Origin: Belnapia mucosa | GTDB taxonomy: Bacteria > Pseudomonadota > Alphaproteobacteria > Acetobacterales > Acetobacteraceae | NCBI RefSeq assembly: GCF_016775475.1 | Contig: NZ_JAEUXJ010000010.1 | Span: forward strand, 146,856 to 210,855 | DNA length: 64,000 nt | Reading direction: 5' to 3' | Shown: one piece after another, positions 1 through 10,120 of the stretch | Layout of the letters: each line of letters begins with the position of its first letter | How positions within the stretch are numbered: the first letter of the stretch is position 1 | Position numbers and translations under genes: made by a program | The notes under the pieces: generated by a model | Seen by the model: the letters and a program-made list of their open reading frames with translations, nothing else | Database searches by the model: none | What the model was told of the DNA's origin: nothing

Positions 1-2
1 CC

Positions 3-200
3 CTGAACGCCTGGAACGTGCAATTCCGTCCCGAGATGGGCGCGCGCGACGTGCCGGGCTGGGATTCCATGCACCATATGATGCTGATCCTCGAAGTGAA
101 CGACCGCTTCGGGGTCGATCTTTCGCCCGAGGCGACGGCGGAGCTGCCGGATATCGCCGCCCTGCTCGCCGCGATCCAGGCCGCCCAGCAAGGAGCCTAG
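3..200 (+). CDS. Acyl carrier protein, C-terminal part (cut by window edge)
   Basis: The open frame enters from the left edge and ends at the TAG at 198-200, giving about 65 visible residues. The segment PGWDSMHHMMLILEVNDRFG is the helix-2 signature of acyl or peptidyl carrier proteins. The serine in the DSM motif is the expected 4'-phosphopantetheine attachment site, and DSM replaces the usual DSL. The C-terminal part (PDIAALLAAIQ) matches the last ACP helix. The true start and any partner synthase genes lie outside the window, so the pathway cannot be told. A GTG at 18 is in frame but would start inside the fold, so I regard the gene as truncated by the window, not as a 60-residue protein. 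Confidence 0.85.
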   Translation: MNAWNVQFRPEMGARDVPGWDSMHHMMLILEVNDRFGVDLSPEATAELPDIAALLAAIQAAQQGA

Positions 201-278
201 CCGGGGCCCCGAGCGCCTCCCTCGACATGGCCCGCCCCTGGCGCGATAACCCCCGGCAGTCTCACGGGTAGGAACGCC

Positions 279-1799
279 ATGGACACCCACTCCCCCGGCC
301 ATACCGCCGCCCCCACCGCCCCGCTGCTCGATCCCTTCGCGCTGGCCAAGGCGCTGTCTGGCGTCCATCTCATCGGCGGCGAATACGTCCCCGCCCGCAG
401 CGGCCGCCGCTTCCCGGTGGTGAACCCCGCGACCGGCATCCAGGTGGCCGAAGCCGCCGAGGGCGATGCCGCCGATGTCGATGCCGCCGTGCAGAATGCC
501 GCCCGCGCGCAGAAGGACTGGGCGAAGCTGCCGGCCCGCAAGCGTGGAGCCCTGGTCTACCAGTGCGCCGCCCTGCTGAAGGAGCATCAGGAGGAGCTCT
601 CGCGCCTCATTGCGCTCGAGACCGGCAAGGCACTCCGGACCGAAAGCCGGGTCGAGGCCGGCGTCGTCGCCGATATCTTCGAATTCTTCGGCGGCTTGGG
701 CAGCGAGCTGAAGGGCGAGAGCGTGCCCTTCGCGCCCAATGTCCTCAGCGTGACGGTGCGGGAGCCGCTGGGCGTCGTCGGCGCCATCATTCCCTGGAAC
801 GTGCCGATGCTGCTGATGGCGCTGAAGGTCGCGCCGGCGCTGGTGGCGGGCAACGCGGTGGTGGTGAAAAGCGCCGAGGAAGCGCCGCTCGCGGTGCTCC
901 GCATCTGCGAGCTGATGAACCGCATCCTGCCGCCCGGCGTCTTCAACATGCTCTCCGGCATGGGCCCGGAATGCGGCGCGCCGCTGGTCGAGCATCCGCT
1001 GGTGAAGAAGCTCACCTTCACCGGCAGCGTCGAGACCGGCAAGATCGTCGCCCGCGCCGCGGCCGAGAAGCTGATCCCGGTGACGCTGGAACTCGGCGGC
1101 AAGTCGCCGATGATCGTCTTCGCCGATTGCGACTTCGACAAGACCGTCAGCGGCGCGCTCACCTCGATGCGCTTCACCCGCCAGGGGCAGAGCTGCACCG
1201 CCGCCAGCCGCATCTATGTCGAGCGCCCGATCTTCGACCGCTTCGTCGCCGCCATGACGGATGCGGTGAACACGATGGTCATGGGCGACCCGCTGGACGA
1301 GAAGACCGATATCGGCACCATCGTCTCCGAGGGACAGCTCGAGAAGGTCCGCGGCTTCATCGAGGAAGGCACGAAGACGCCGGGCGCCACCGCCCATGTC
1401 TGCTCCGCCATGCCGACCGACCCGGCGCTGAAGAAGGGCCTCTTCATCCAGCCCGTCATCTTCACCGGCCTGACCAAGGACAGCCGGCTGGTGCGCGAGG
1501 AGATCTTCGGCCCGGTCACCGTCATCGCCCCCTTCGACGAGCCGGAAGCGGTGCTGGCCGAGGCGAATGACAGCGAATACGGCCTCGCCGCCTCGCTCTG
1601 GACCAACAACCTGAAGGTCGGGCTCGACCTGGCGCATCGGCTGGAAGCCGGCCTGGTGCAGATCAACCAGAACCTGGTGGTCCAGGCTAACCTCTCCTAT
1701 GGCGGCGTGAAGAGCAGCGGCCTCGGCAAGGAAGCCTCGCTCGAGGCGATGCTGGAGCACTTCACCCACAAGAAGACCATCATGGTGAATATGGGCTGA
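279..1799 (+). CDS. NAD(P)-dependent aldehyde dehydrogenase
   Basis: A 506-residue protein of the aldehyde dehydrogenase superfamily, which oxidises an aldehyde to the carboxylic acid with NAD(P)+. Visible signatures are the IPWNVP cofactor segment near residue 169, FTGSVETGK near 248, the general-base motif VTLELGGKSP near 269 and the catalytic cysteine in GQSCTAASR near 305. EEIFGPV and the C-terminal GGVKSSGLGKE motif are also intact. Length is normal for the family. An AGGAACGCC ribosome-binding site precedes the ATG. The substrate cannot be told from sequence; betaine-aldehyde- and benzaldehyde-type enzymes are the nearest in general appearance. It is a single gene facing a convergent phosphodiesterase across a hairpin. 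Confidence 0.93.
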   Translation: MDTHSPGHTAAPTAPLLDPFALAKALSGVHLIGGEYVPARSGRRFPVVNPATGIQVAEAAEGDAADVDAAVQNAARAQKDWAKLPARKRGALVYQCAALLKEHQEELSRLIALETGKALRTESRVEAGVVADIFEFFGGLGSELKGESVPFAPNVLSVTVREPLGVVGAIIPWNVPMLLMALKVAPALVAGNAVVVKSAEEAPLAVLRICELMNRILPPGVFNMLSGMGPECGAPLVEHPLVKKLTFTGSVETGKIVARAAAEKLIPVTLELGGKSPMIVFADCDFDKTVSGALTSMRFTRQGQSCTAASRIYVERPIFDRFVAAMTDAVNTMVMGDPLDEKTDIGTIVSEGQLEKVRGFIEEGTKTPGATAHVCSAMPTDPALKKGLFIQPVIFTGLTKDSRLVREEIFGPVTVIAPFDEPEAVLAEANDSEYGLAASLWTNNLKVGLDLAHRLEAGLVQINQNLVVQANLSYGGVKSSGLGKEASLEAMLEHFTHKKTIMVNMG

Positions 1800-1806
1800 G
1801 TCGGCT

Positions 1807-1832
1807 GGCGCGCCCCGCGAATGGGGCGCGCC
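1807..1832. terminator. Hairpin between convergent genes (probable bidirectional terminator)
   Basis: A perfect 10-bp inverted repeat, GGCGCGCCCC and GGGGCGCGCC, with a 6-nt loop lies in the 42-bp gap between the convergent aldehyde dehydrogenase and phosphodiesterase genes. There is no T tract on either side, so intrinsic termination is plausible from position and stem strength only. Confidence 0.5.
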
Positions 1833-1841
1833 GATCCCGGC

Positions 1842-3197
1842 TCAGACGAACCACTGCCCCGTCGCAGCGAAGTTCGCTTCGACCTGTGCCGCGACCGCAT
1901 TCCAGTCCGCTACCTCTTCGCGGTCCGGATCACCGAAGCCGATGCCCGAGACGTACCACTGCCCGGTCCGCTCGAAATTCCGCGTGGCCTCGGCGGCGAC
2001 GGCATCCCAGTCGGCGCCGTCCCAGCCGCGCGCCTCAAATTCCTGGTTCACCGCGCCGCGGCCGATATCCGGGTTGTCGGTGAAAATGCCATCGACGCCG
2101 ATCTCGATCAGCGCCCGCGCCTCCTCCGTCAGCGTCTCGACCTTTCCGTCCGGCGTCAGGGAGAGGAAGCTCTCCTCCGCCCGCAGCGTGTAGGGCGCCA
2201 CCTCCAGCCCCGCCGCATGCGCATCCTCGACCAGCGAGGTGGTCTCGCCGGTGAGCTGCCGGGTGATCTCGGCCTTGCCATCGCCGTCGCCATCCACTGG
2301 CGTTTCCAGCTCGGTGACCGGACGGATGGTGTCCTTGTAGGGACCGATCGCCTCGGCATAGACGCGCGCCATGGCCTGCAGCGCCTCGGCGCTCAGCAGG
2401 TCCTCGTTGATGGCGCTCTCCATCGACAGGTCGAGCCCGAGTTCGTCATAGATCGTCGCATCGGCGCCGAGCGCGGCCTTGCCGGGATCAAAGTTGAAGG
2501 CCAGGTCGTAGGAGCCGCCGAGGAGCTGCACCAGCGGTAGGTCGATGCCCGCCTCCGGCATGATCTCCTTCTGCAGCTCGATCAGGTTGCCGAGCTCGAA
2601 GGACTGGATGGTGACCCGCTCCGGGTCGGTGAACCCGGCCTTCACCAGCGCATCGACCAGCAGCTGGCTGGTGTCCTGCTGAATGAGCGTACCGTCGAGA
2701 TAGGTGCCTTCCTGGGCGAAGAAGGTCGGGTGCTTCGTCTCCGGGATGATGCCGATCTCCCGCCCCGTCCGCGCCTCCTCCTGCCGCACCAGCGCGATCA
2801 CCTCGTCGAGGGTCGGGATGCGGTAGAGGTCGTCAAAGGCGGTGTTGTCCGGCCGCACCTCGGGGATGCGCTCGCGGGCGTAGAGCGTCTTGATCTCGGC
2901 CAGGGTGAAATCCTCGGCGAACCAGCCGGTGATCTCCTGCCCGTCGATCGTCTTCGTCGTCTCCCGGTCGGCGAATTCCGGCCGGTCGGCGACATCGGTG
3001 GTGCCGCCGAGCTCGTTCTCGTGCCGGGCGATCAGCGCGCCGTCGCGGGTGACGACGACGTCCGGCTCCACCACATCCGCGCCCAGTTCGATGGCGAGCC
3101 TGTATGACTCCAACGTGTGCTCCGGCCGGTAGCCGCTCGCCCCGCGATGGCCGACGACCTCGGGTGCCCCGCCGTCCAATGTGTTGAAATCGCTCAT
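1842..3197 (-). CDS. Glycerophosphodiester phosphodiesterase with C-terminal tandem repeat
   Basis: A 451-residue protein of the GDPD/GlpQ TIM-barrel family, which hydrolyses glycerophosphodiesters to sn-glycerol 3-phosphate and an alcohol. Catalytic signatures are VVGHRGASGYRPEHT near residue 14, VEPDVVVTRDG near 40, HENE near 53, and IIPETKHP further in; the FTDNPD motif closes the barrel. No signal peptide is visible. The start chosen is an ATG with the upstream site GGAAGGGGAATCA; the frame stays open far upstream but only as antisense of the next gene. After the barrel come two copies of a 21-residue unit sharing AVAA-x4-NF-x2-TGQW (residues about 396-416 and 431-451). Their role is unknown, and the second copy forms the C terminus. 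Confidence 0.9.
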   Translation of the reverse strand: MSDFNTLDGGAPEVVGHRGASGYRPEHTLESYRLAIELGADVVEPDVVVTRDGALIARHENELGGTTDVADRPEFADRETTKTIDGQEITGWFAEDFTLAEIKTLYARERIPEVRPDNTAFDDLYRIPTLDEVIALVRQEEARTGREIGIIPETKHPTFFAQEGTYLDGTLIQQDTSQLLVDALVKAGFTDPERVTIQSFELGNLIELQKEIMPEAGIDLPLVQLLGGSYDLAFNFDPGKAALGADATIYDELGLDLSMESAINEDLLSAEALQAMARVYAEAIGPYKDTIRPVTELETPVDGDGDGKAEITRQLTGETTSLVEDAHAAGLEVAPYTLRAEESFLSLTPDGKVETLTEEARALIEIGVDGIFTDNPDIGRGAVNQEFEARGWDGADWDAVAAEATRNFERTGQWYVSGIGFGDPDREEVADWNAVAAQVEANFAATGQWFV

Positions 3198-3307
3198 TGA
3201 TTCCCCTTCCGCGGCCTGCCTCGGTGCGGCCTTGGCTGGCGAGGCTAGGGGGGAAGGACAACGGCAGAATGACGGCCGAGTGACACGGGGGTTATACTGT
3301 ATGCAAC

Positions 3308-4561
<1,254 letters not shown>

Positions 4562-4668
4562 GGGGGGGCACCTCCGGCAATCGCGGCCTAGCGCCAGGTC
4601 GCCGCAACCGTTCCCCCGCGCGCCACGTTGCCCCGGCATCCCCTCACCCCCCGCCGAGGCAGACCCAC

Positions 4669-5628
4669 ATGACCACCCTGGGCTACAAGCTGATGGCCGA
4701 GGAGCACGACCCGCGCGCCCTCGTCCGCAACCTCGTCGCCGCCGAGGCGGCCGGCTTCGAATTCTCCGCCATCTCCGACCATTTCTCCCCCTGGGTGGAG
4801 GAGCAGGGCCATGCCTCCTTCGCCTGGAGCGTGCTCGGCGCCATGGCCCAGGCCACCAGCCGCATCGGGCTGATGACCGCCGTCACCTGCCCGATCATGC
4901 GCTACCACCCGGCGATCATCGCCCAGGCCGCGGCGACGCTGGCGATCCTCAGCGAGGACCGGTTCGTCCTCGGCCTCGGCGCCGGGGAGCGGCTGAACGA
5001 GCATGTGGTCGGCCAGGGCTGGCCCGGCTTCGGCGAGCGGCATGACCGGCTGGGCGAGGCGCTGGAGATCATCCAGGGCCTGCTGACCGGCGAGCTGAGC
5101 AACTATCGCGGGCGCTACCTCCAGCTCGACCATGCGCGGCTGTTCGACCGGCCGCAGCGCAAGCCGCCGGTGATCCTGGCCTCCGGCGGGCCGGAAGCCT
5201 CGCGCCTCGCCGCCCATAAGGCCGATGGGCTGATCGCCACCGAGCCGAAGCCGGAACTGGTCGAGGCCTATCGCAAGGCCGGCGGCCAGGGCCCCTGCTA
5301 TGCCGAGATCTCGGTCTGCTTCGCCCCGAGCCAGGAGGAGGGGCTGAAGACCGCCCGCCATTACTCCCGCTGGGCGGTGACCGGCTGGAAGGTGATGGCG
5401 GAGCTGCCGAGCACCGAGGCCTTCGCCGCCGCGACCGAGCATGTGGCGCCCGAGATGATGGCCGCCCAGGTCCCGGCCGGCTCCGATCCCAAGGCCTTCC
5501 TGCAGGCGGTGGAGAAATTCCAGAAGGCCGGCTTCGACCACCTGATCCTGAGCCAGATCGGCCCGGACCAAGCCGGCTTCATCGAATTCTTCCGCACTGG
5601 CCTGGCCCCGGCGCTGAAGCGGGGCTGA
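4669..5628 (+). CDS. F420-dependent glucose-6-phosphate-dehydrogenase-like oxidoreductase (LLM class)
   Basis: A 319-residue luciferase-like monooxygenase-fold protein resembling the F420-dependent G6PD-related family. Markers are the early SDHFSPWVEEQGH segment, SVLGAMAQATSRIGLMTAVTCP, LGLGAGERLNEHVVG and the PPVILASGGPEA strand. Members use deazaflavin F420 or sometimes FMN. Whether this organism makes F420 cannot be seen here, although a second LLM protein lies at 38386-39222. The gene stands alone between two genes on the opposite strand, and only 5 bp separate its stop from the convergent neighbour. Confidence 0.85.
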   Translation: MTTLGYKLMAEEHDPRALVRNLVAAEAAGFEFSAISDHFSPWVEEQGHASFAWSVLGAMAQATSRIGLMTAVTCPIMRYHPAIIAQAAATLAILSEDRFVLGLGAGERLNEHVVGQGWPGFGERHDRLGEALEIIQGLLTGELSNYRGRYLQLDHARLFDRPQRKPPVILASGGPEASRLAAHKADGLIATEPKPELVEAYRKAGGQGPCYAEISVCFAPSQEEGLKTARHYSRWAVTGWKVMAELPSTEAFAAATEHVAPEMMAAQVPAGSDPKAFLQAVEKFQKAGFDHLILSQIGPDQAGFIEFFRTGLAPALKRG

Positions 5629-5633
5629 GCCCC

Positions 5634-8030
5634 CTACCCCAGCAGCGCCTGGGCGCAGGCGTCGAGGATGCTGTCGGCATCCAGCCCGTATTCGCGGTAG
5701 AGGTCGGGGATATCCCCGGCCTGCCCGAACCGGTCGACGCCCAGCGGCACCACCCGCTGCCCACGCACCGCGCCCATCCAGGCATGCGCCGCCGGATGGC
5801 CGTCCAGCACCGTCACCAGCGCCGCATCCGGGGCGAGCGGCGCCAGCAGCTGCTCGATCCAGCTCGGCTGGCCGAAGCCGCTGCGGGCCTTCCGCCGCGC
5901 CGCCAGCCATTCCGCATGCAGCCGGTCCGGGCTGGTGATGGCGAGCAGCCCCGCCCCCGGCTCCTCCGTCCGCAACTCCTCGAAGGCGGCGATCGCCTCG
6001 GGCGCCACCGGCCCCTGATAGGCGATGGCGATGCGCGCCCCCGGCGCCGGGGGCTGCACCCAATGCGCCCCGGCCACGACCGCCGCGGGGTCGAGTTTCC
6101 GCTGCGGCTGTTCCAGCCCGCGGGTCGAAAGCCGCAGCCAGACCGCGCTGCCCTCGGGCTTCTGCATATGCTCGAAGCCCCAGCGCATCAGGATGGAGAG
6201 CTCATCCGAATAGGCCGGCTCGTAGCTGGCCAGCCGGTCCTGCGCGATCCCGATCAGCGGCGTGTTGATCGACTGGTGCTGCCCGCCTTCAGGCGCCAGG
6301 GTCAGGCCGGAGGGCGTGCTTACCAGCATGAAGCGCGCATCCTGGTAGCAGGCATAGATCAGCGCATCGAGGCCGCGATTGACGAAGGGGTCGTAGACAG
6401 TCCCCACCGGCAGCAGCCGCGCGCCATAGAGGGAATGCGACAGGCCGAGCGCCCCGAGCAGCAGGAACAGGTTCTGCTCGGCGATGCCGAGCTCGATATG
6501 CTGCCCCTCCGGCGACATGCCCCAGCGCTGGGCGGAGGCCAGCTTCGCATCGCGGAAGACATCGTTCTTCAGATGCCGGTCGAAGACCCCGCGCCGGTTC
6601 ACCCAGGCGCCGAGATTGGTCGAGACGGTGACGTCCGGGCTGGTGGTGACGATCCGGCTGGCGATCGGCGCCGCCGCCCCCTGCCCTCGCCCCAGTTCGG
6701 CGAGCACCTCGCCGAAGGCGGCCTGGGTCGAGAGCTTCCGCCCGGCCGGCACCCGCGGCAGCGGGAAGGCCTCCGGCACCGGCACCACCGGCGAGGCAAG
6801 GCGCCGCCCCTCCTCGGCCAGCTTCCGGGCGAAGGGCACGCTCTCGATGAAGCTGCGCAGCTCCGCCTCGGGCACATCGAGGCCGGCGAAGGGCTCCCAT
6901 TCCTGGCCGTCGGCGATGCCCATGCCCTGCTTGAAGCCGGCCATCTGCTCCTTGGTCATCAGCCCGGCATGGTTGTCCTTATGCCCGGCGAAGGGGAGGC
7001 CCATGCCCTTGATGGTATAGGCGATGAAGCAGGTCGGCTGGTCGCCGGCGGCGTCCTGGGCGCGAAAGGCCTCCAGCAGCGTCGCCACGTCATGGCCGCC
7101 GAGATTGGTCATCAACGCGCCCAGCTCCTCGTCGGAGAGCGGGTCGATGATGGCGCGGATGCCCGGCTCCCGCCCGAGATCGGTGAGCAGCGCCGCCCGC
7201 CAGGCGGCCCCCCCCTGGAAGGTCAGCGCGGAATAGAGGCTGTTCGGGCAGTCATCGATCCAGTGCCGCAGCGCCTCGCCGCCCTCGCGGGCGAAGGCCG
7301 CTTCCAGCTTGCGGCCGTATTTCAGGGTAACGACATTCCAGCCCATGTCGCGGAACAGCCCTTCGATCCGGCCGAAGAGGCGGTCCTGCACCACGGAGTC
7401 GAGGCTCTGGCGGTTGTAGTCGATCACCCACCAGACATTGCGGACATCGTGCTTCCAGCCCTCCAGCAGGGCCTCGTAGATATTGCCCTCATCCAGCTCG
7501 GCATCGCCGACGATGGCGATGTGCCGCCCGGCCGGCACGTCCGGCCGCCCCAGCTTATGGAGCTGCACATAGTCCTGCACCAGGCTGCCGAAGCTGGTCA
7601 GCGCGACGCCGAGGCCCACCGAGCCGGTCGAGAAATCCACCTCCGCCCCGTCCTTCACGCGCGACGGATAGGGCTGGATGCCGCCGAATTGCCGCAGCGT
7701 CTCCAGCTTCGCCCGCTCCTGCCGGCCGAACAGGTAGTTCACCGCATGGAAGACCGGCCCCGCATGCGGCTTCACCGCCAGCCGGTCCTCGGGCTTGAGG
7801 ATCTCGAAATAGAGCGCCGTCATGATCGAGATGACGGAGGCGCAGGAGGCCTGGTGCCCGCCCACCTTCAGCCCGTCCCGGTTCGGCCGCACATGGTTCG
7901 CATGGTGGATCATCCAGGCCGAGAGCCAGAGCAGCTTCCGCTCCATGGCATGCATCAGGCGCAGCCGGGCACCCTCGGACTCGCGGTCGGCCTGCACCAG
8001 GTTGGATGCGTTATTCGCCAGGATGTTCAC
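5634..8030 (-). CDS. AceE-like pyruvate dehydrogenase E1 / transketolase-family thiamine diphosphate enzyme
   Basis: A 798-residue thiamine diphosphate enzyme with the architecture of the homodimeric (AceE-type) pyruvate dehydrogenase E1, which decarboxylates a 2-oxo acid and passes the acyl group to a lipoyl E2. The start is a GTG with GGGAGGA upstream. HVRPNRDGLKVGGHQAS (about 46-62) parallels the AceE RANxGLGGH segment. GDAELDEGN (175-183) with DYNRQSLD (204-211) forms the diphosphate/Mg2+ motif, and the IELGIAEQN glutamate activates the cofactor. The usual GEGLQHEDG loop reads PEGGQHQSIN. It is somewhat shorter than typical AceE and has no E2 or E3 gene nearby, so the substrate and partner are uncertain. 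Confidence 0.82.
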   Translation of the reverse strand: MNILANNASNLVQADRESEGARLRLMHAMERKLLWLSAWMIHHANHVRPNRDGLKVGGHQASCASVISIMTALYFEILKPEDRLAVKPHAGPVFHAVNYLFGRQERAKLETLRQFGGIQPYPSRVKDGAEVDFSTGSVGLGVALTSFGSLVQDYVQLHKLGRPDVPAGRHIAIVGDAELDEGNIYEALLEGWKHDVRNVWWVIDYNRQSLDSVVQDRLFGRIEGLFRDMGWNVVTLKYGRKLEAAFAREGGEALRHWIDDCPNSLYSALTFQGGAAWRAALLTDLGREPGIRAIIDPLSDEELGALMTNLGGHDVATLLEAFRAQDAAGDQPTCFIAYTIKGMGLPFAGHKDNHAGLMTKEQMAGFKQGMGIADGQEWEPFAGLDVPEAELRSFIESVPFARKLAEEGRRLASPVVPVPEAFPLPRVPAGRKLSTQAAFGEVLAELGRGQGAAAPIASRIVTTSPDVTVSTNLGAWVNRRGVFDRHLKNDVFRDAKLASAQRWGMSPEGQHIELGIAEQNLFLLLGALGLSHSLYGARLLPVGTVYDPFVNRGLDALIYACYQDARFMLVSTPSGLTLAPEGGQHQSINTPLIGIAQDRLASYEPAYSDELSILMRWGFEHMQKPEGSAVWLRLSTRGLEQPQRKLDPAAVVAGAHWVQPPAPGARIAIAYQGPVAPEAIAAFEELRTEEPGAGLLAITSPDRLHAEWLAARRKARSGFGQPSWIEQLLAPLAPDAALVTVLDGHPAAHAWMGAVRGQRVVPLGVDRFGQAGDIPDLYREYGLDADSILDACAQALLG

Positions 8031-8169
8031 CCGGGTTTCCTCCCGCGATCTCGGACAGAGGCCCATCTGGCCCCGCGACCCCGCCGCAGGCAAGGCCGGG
8101 GCGGGGAATTGCGGGCACGGTTTCGGCACTGTAAGTCCAGACAACCTGCGGGAGAGGCGCGGGCCCGCC

Positions 8170-9672
8170 ATGCCGATCACCAAGACCATGCTCGGGCAGC
8201 TCTCGCTGCTGCTGATGACCATCGGCTTCGCCGCGCTGCTCGCCACCGGGGCCGGGCTGGTCTGGCTCATCGAGAACAGCCGCAGCTTCGCCACCGGCGT
8301 CAGCGCGACGGAGGAGGTGCGGCTGGCCGCCAGCCGCGTCCTCTCCCTGTTGCAGGATGCGGAGACGGGCCAGCGCGGCTATCTCCTGACCCAGAACTCG
8401 GCCTATCTGCAGCCCTATCATGACGCCATCGAGGGGTTGCCGCGCGAGTTGCCGCGGCTGGAGCGGATGGTGACGGCGACCGGCGGCGATACGGGCGCGA
8501 TCCGGCGCCTCCATGATCTCGCCGGCGCCAAGATGGATGAGCTGGCCGAGACCCTCGCCCGCGCCGAACTCGGCGACCTCCAGGGCGCGCTGGCCGTGGT
8601 GCGGACCGATCGCGGCAAGGTGGCGATGGATGCCATCCGCCAGAGCGTCGCCCGGATCGAGGCGCAGAGCGCTCAGGAGGTCGCGGCCCGCAGCGCCGCC
8701 CTCAACCGCAATGGGCGGCTCCTGCTGATCGGCGCCGCCGCCGCCTTCCTGCTGATCCTGGCGGTTACCATCGGCGCCGCCCTCCTCGCCTGGCGCTACA
8801 CCATCGTGCTGGAGACGGCCCAGGCCGCGATCGCCGCGGCCAACAGCTCGCTCGAGGCCCGGGTCGCGGAGCGCACCGCGGCGCTGGCCGCCGCGAATGA
8901 GGAGGTGCAGCGCTTCGCCTATATCGTCTCGCACGACCTCCGTTCGCCGCTCGTCAACATCATGGGCTTCACCGCCGAGCTGCAGGCCTCGATCGAACCT
9001 CTCGCCGCCCTGGTCGCGCGGCTGGAGGGGGAGGCGCCGGCGCTGCTCGCTTCCGATGCCAGGCTGGCCGTCACCGAGGACATCCCGGAGGCGCTGGGCT
9101 TCATCCGATCCTCCACCCAGCGCATGGACCGGCTGATCAATGCCATCCTCCGCCTGTCGCGCGAGGGGCGGCGGATGCTGCAGCCGGAACAGGTGGCGCT
9201 CGATGGGGTCATCGGCGCCATCGCCGGCGCGCTCCAGCATCAGCTCGAGGCAGCCGGGGCGCGGCTGGAGGTGGCGCCGGGCCTGCCGGTGCTGCGGACC
9301 GATCGGCTGGCGGTCGAGCAAATCTTCGGCAACCTCCTCGACAATGCGGTGAAATATCTGGACCCGTCCCGCCCCGGCCGCATCGCCGTGCGCGGCCGCC
9401 GCACCGCGACCCATGCGGTGATCGAGGTTGAGGATAATGGCCGGGGGATCGACCCGCGCGACCATGGCCGCATCTTCGAACTGTTCCGCCGCTCCGGCCG
9501 GCAGGACCGGCCGGGGGAGGGAATCGGCCTCGCGCATGTCCGGGCCCTGGCCCGACGACTCGGCGGGGATGTCGAATGCCGCTCGGCGCCCGGCCTCGGC
9601 TCCACCTTCCGCGTCACCCTGGCCCTGACCGCCCCGGCCTCGGCCCCCGCTTCGGAGGATTCCCCCGCATGA
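8170..9672 (+). CDS. CHASE3-domain sensor histidine kinase
   Basis: A 500-residue membrane sensor kinase. Transmembrane helices at about 10-32 and 184-208 enclose a periplasmic CHASE3 domain, recognised by DAETGQRGYLLT (63-74). A coiled segment (ANSSLEARVAERTAALAAAN) leads to the HisKA dimerisation helix with phospho-acceptor His255 in VSHDLRSPL. The ATPase domain shows the N box FGNLLDNAVKY, the G1 box VEDNGRGID, an IFELF F box and the GEGIGLAHV G2 box. The start is the ATG whose first residues begin the first helix. The stop overlaps the next gene by 4 bp (ATGA), so kinase and receiver are translationally coupled. The signal is unknown. Confidence 0.9.
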   Translation: MPITKTMLGQLSLLLMTIGFAALLATGAGLVWLIENSRSFATGVSATEEVRLAASRVLSLLQDAETGQRGYLLTQNSAYLQPYHDAIEGLPRELPRLERMVTATGGDTGAIRRLHDLAGAKMDELAETLARAELGDLQGALAVVRTDRGKVAMDAIRQSVARIEAQSAQEVAARSAALNRNGRLLLIGAAAAFLLILAVTIGAALLAWRYTIVLETAQAAIAAANSSLEARVAERTAALAAANEEVQRFAYIVSHDLRSPLVNIMGFTAELQASIEPLAALVARLEGEAPALLASDARLAVTEDIPEALGFIRSSTQRMDRLINAILRLSREGRRMLQPEQVALDGVIGAIAGALQHQLEAAGARLEVAPGLPVLRTDRLAVEQIFGNLLDNAVKYLDPSRPGRIAVRGRRTATHAVIEVEDNGRGIDPRDHGRIFELFRRSGRQDRPGEGIGLAHVRALARRLGGDVECRSAPGLGSTFRVTLALTAPASAPASEDSPA

Positions 9673-10103
9673 ACGCCGCCGCCCAGGCCGTGACCATCGT
9701 GATGGTCGAGGATGACGAAGGCCATGCCCGTCTGATCGAGAAGAACCTGCAGCGCGCCGGGGTCTTCAACGAGGTGCGGCATTTCACCGACGGCACTTCG
9801 GCGCTGGAGTATCTGGTCGGCGCCGGCCGGCCGGAGCAGCGGCCCTTCCTGGTGCTGCTCGACCTCAACCTGCCGGATATGAGCGGCTTCGACATCCTCG
9901 CCCGGCTGAAGGCCGACCCGCAGCTCCGCGCCGCACCGGTGATCGTCCTGACCACCACGGATGACGAGCGGGAGATTCGCCGCTGCTACGAACTGGGCTG
10001 CAGCGTCTATATAACGAAGCCCGTGAACTATGAGACCTTCGCCCAGGCCGTGCGCCAGCTCGGCCTCTTCCTGGCGGTGATCCAGGTGCCGCCGACCCCC
10101 TGA
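9669..10103 (+). CDS. Single-domain response regulator (Rcp1-like)
   Basis: A 144-residue stand-alone receiver domain with no output domain. The acidic pocket is EDD at residues 13-15, the phospho-acceptor aspartate sits in VLLDLNLPDMSG, the conserved Thr/Ser strand in VIVLTTTD and the lysine in YITKPVN. The spacing around ALEYLVGAG is typical of Rcp1-type regulators that partner with CHASE3 or phytochrome kinases. It starts inside the stop of the kinase gene and is followed 17 bp later by a receiver-kinase hybrid, suggesting a phosphorelay made by one transcript. Confidence 0.9.
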   Translation: MNAAAQAVTIVMVEDDEGHARLIEKNLQRAGVFNEVRHFTDGTSALEYLVGAGRPEQRPFLVLLDLNLPDMSGFDILARLKADPQLRAAPVIVLTTTDDEREIRRCYELGCSVYITKPVNYETFAQAVRQLGLFLAVIQVPPTP

Positions 10104-10120
10104 CCATCCGAAGCCGACCG

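Noticed and set aside
5784..8423. An 879-codon frame on the plus strand
   Set aside because: Shadow of the AceE-like gene, with Arg/His/Gln-rich composition and no domain.
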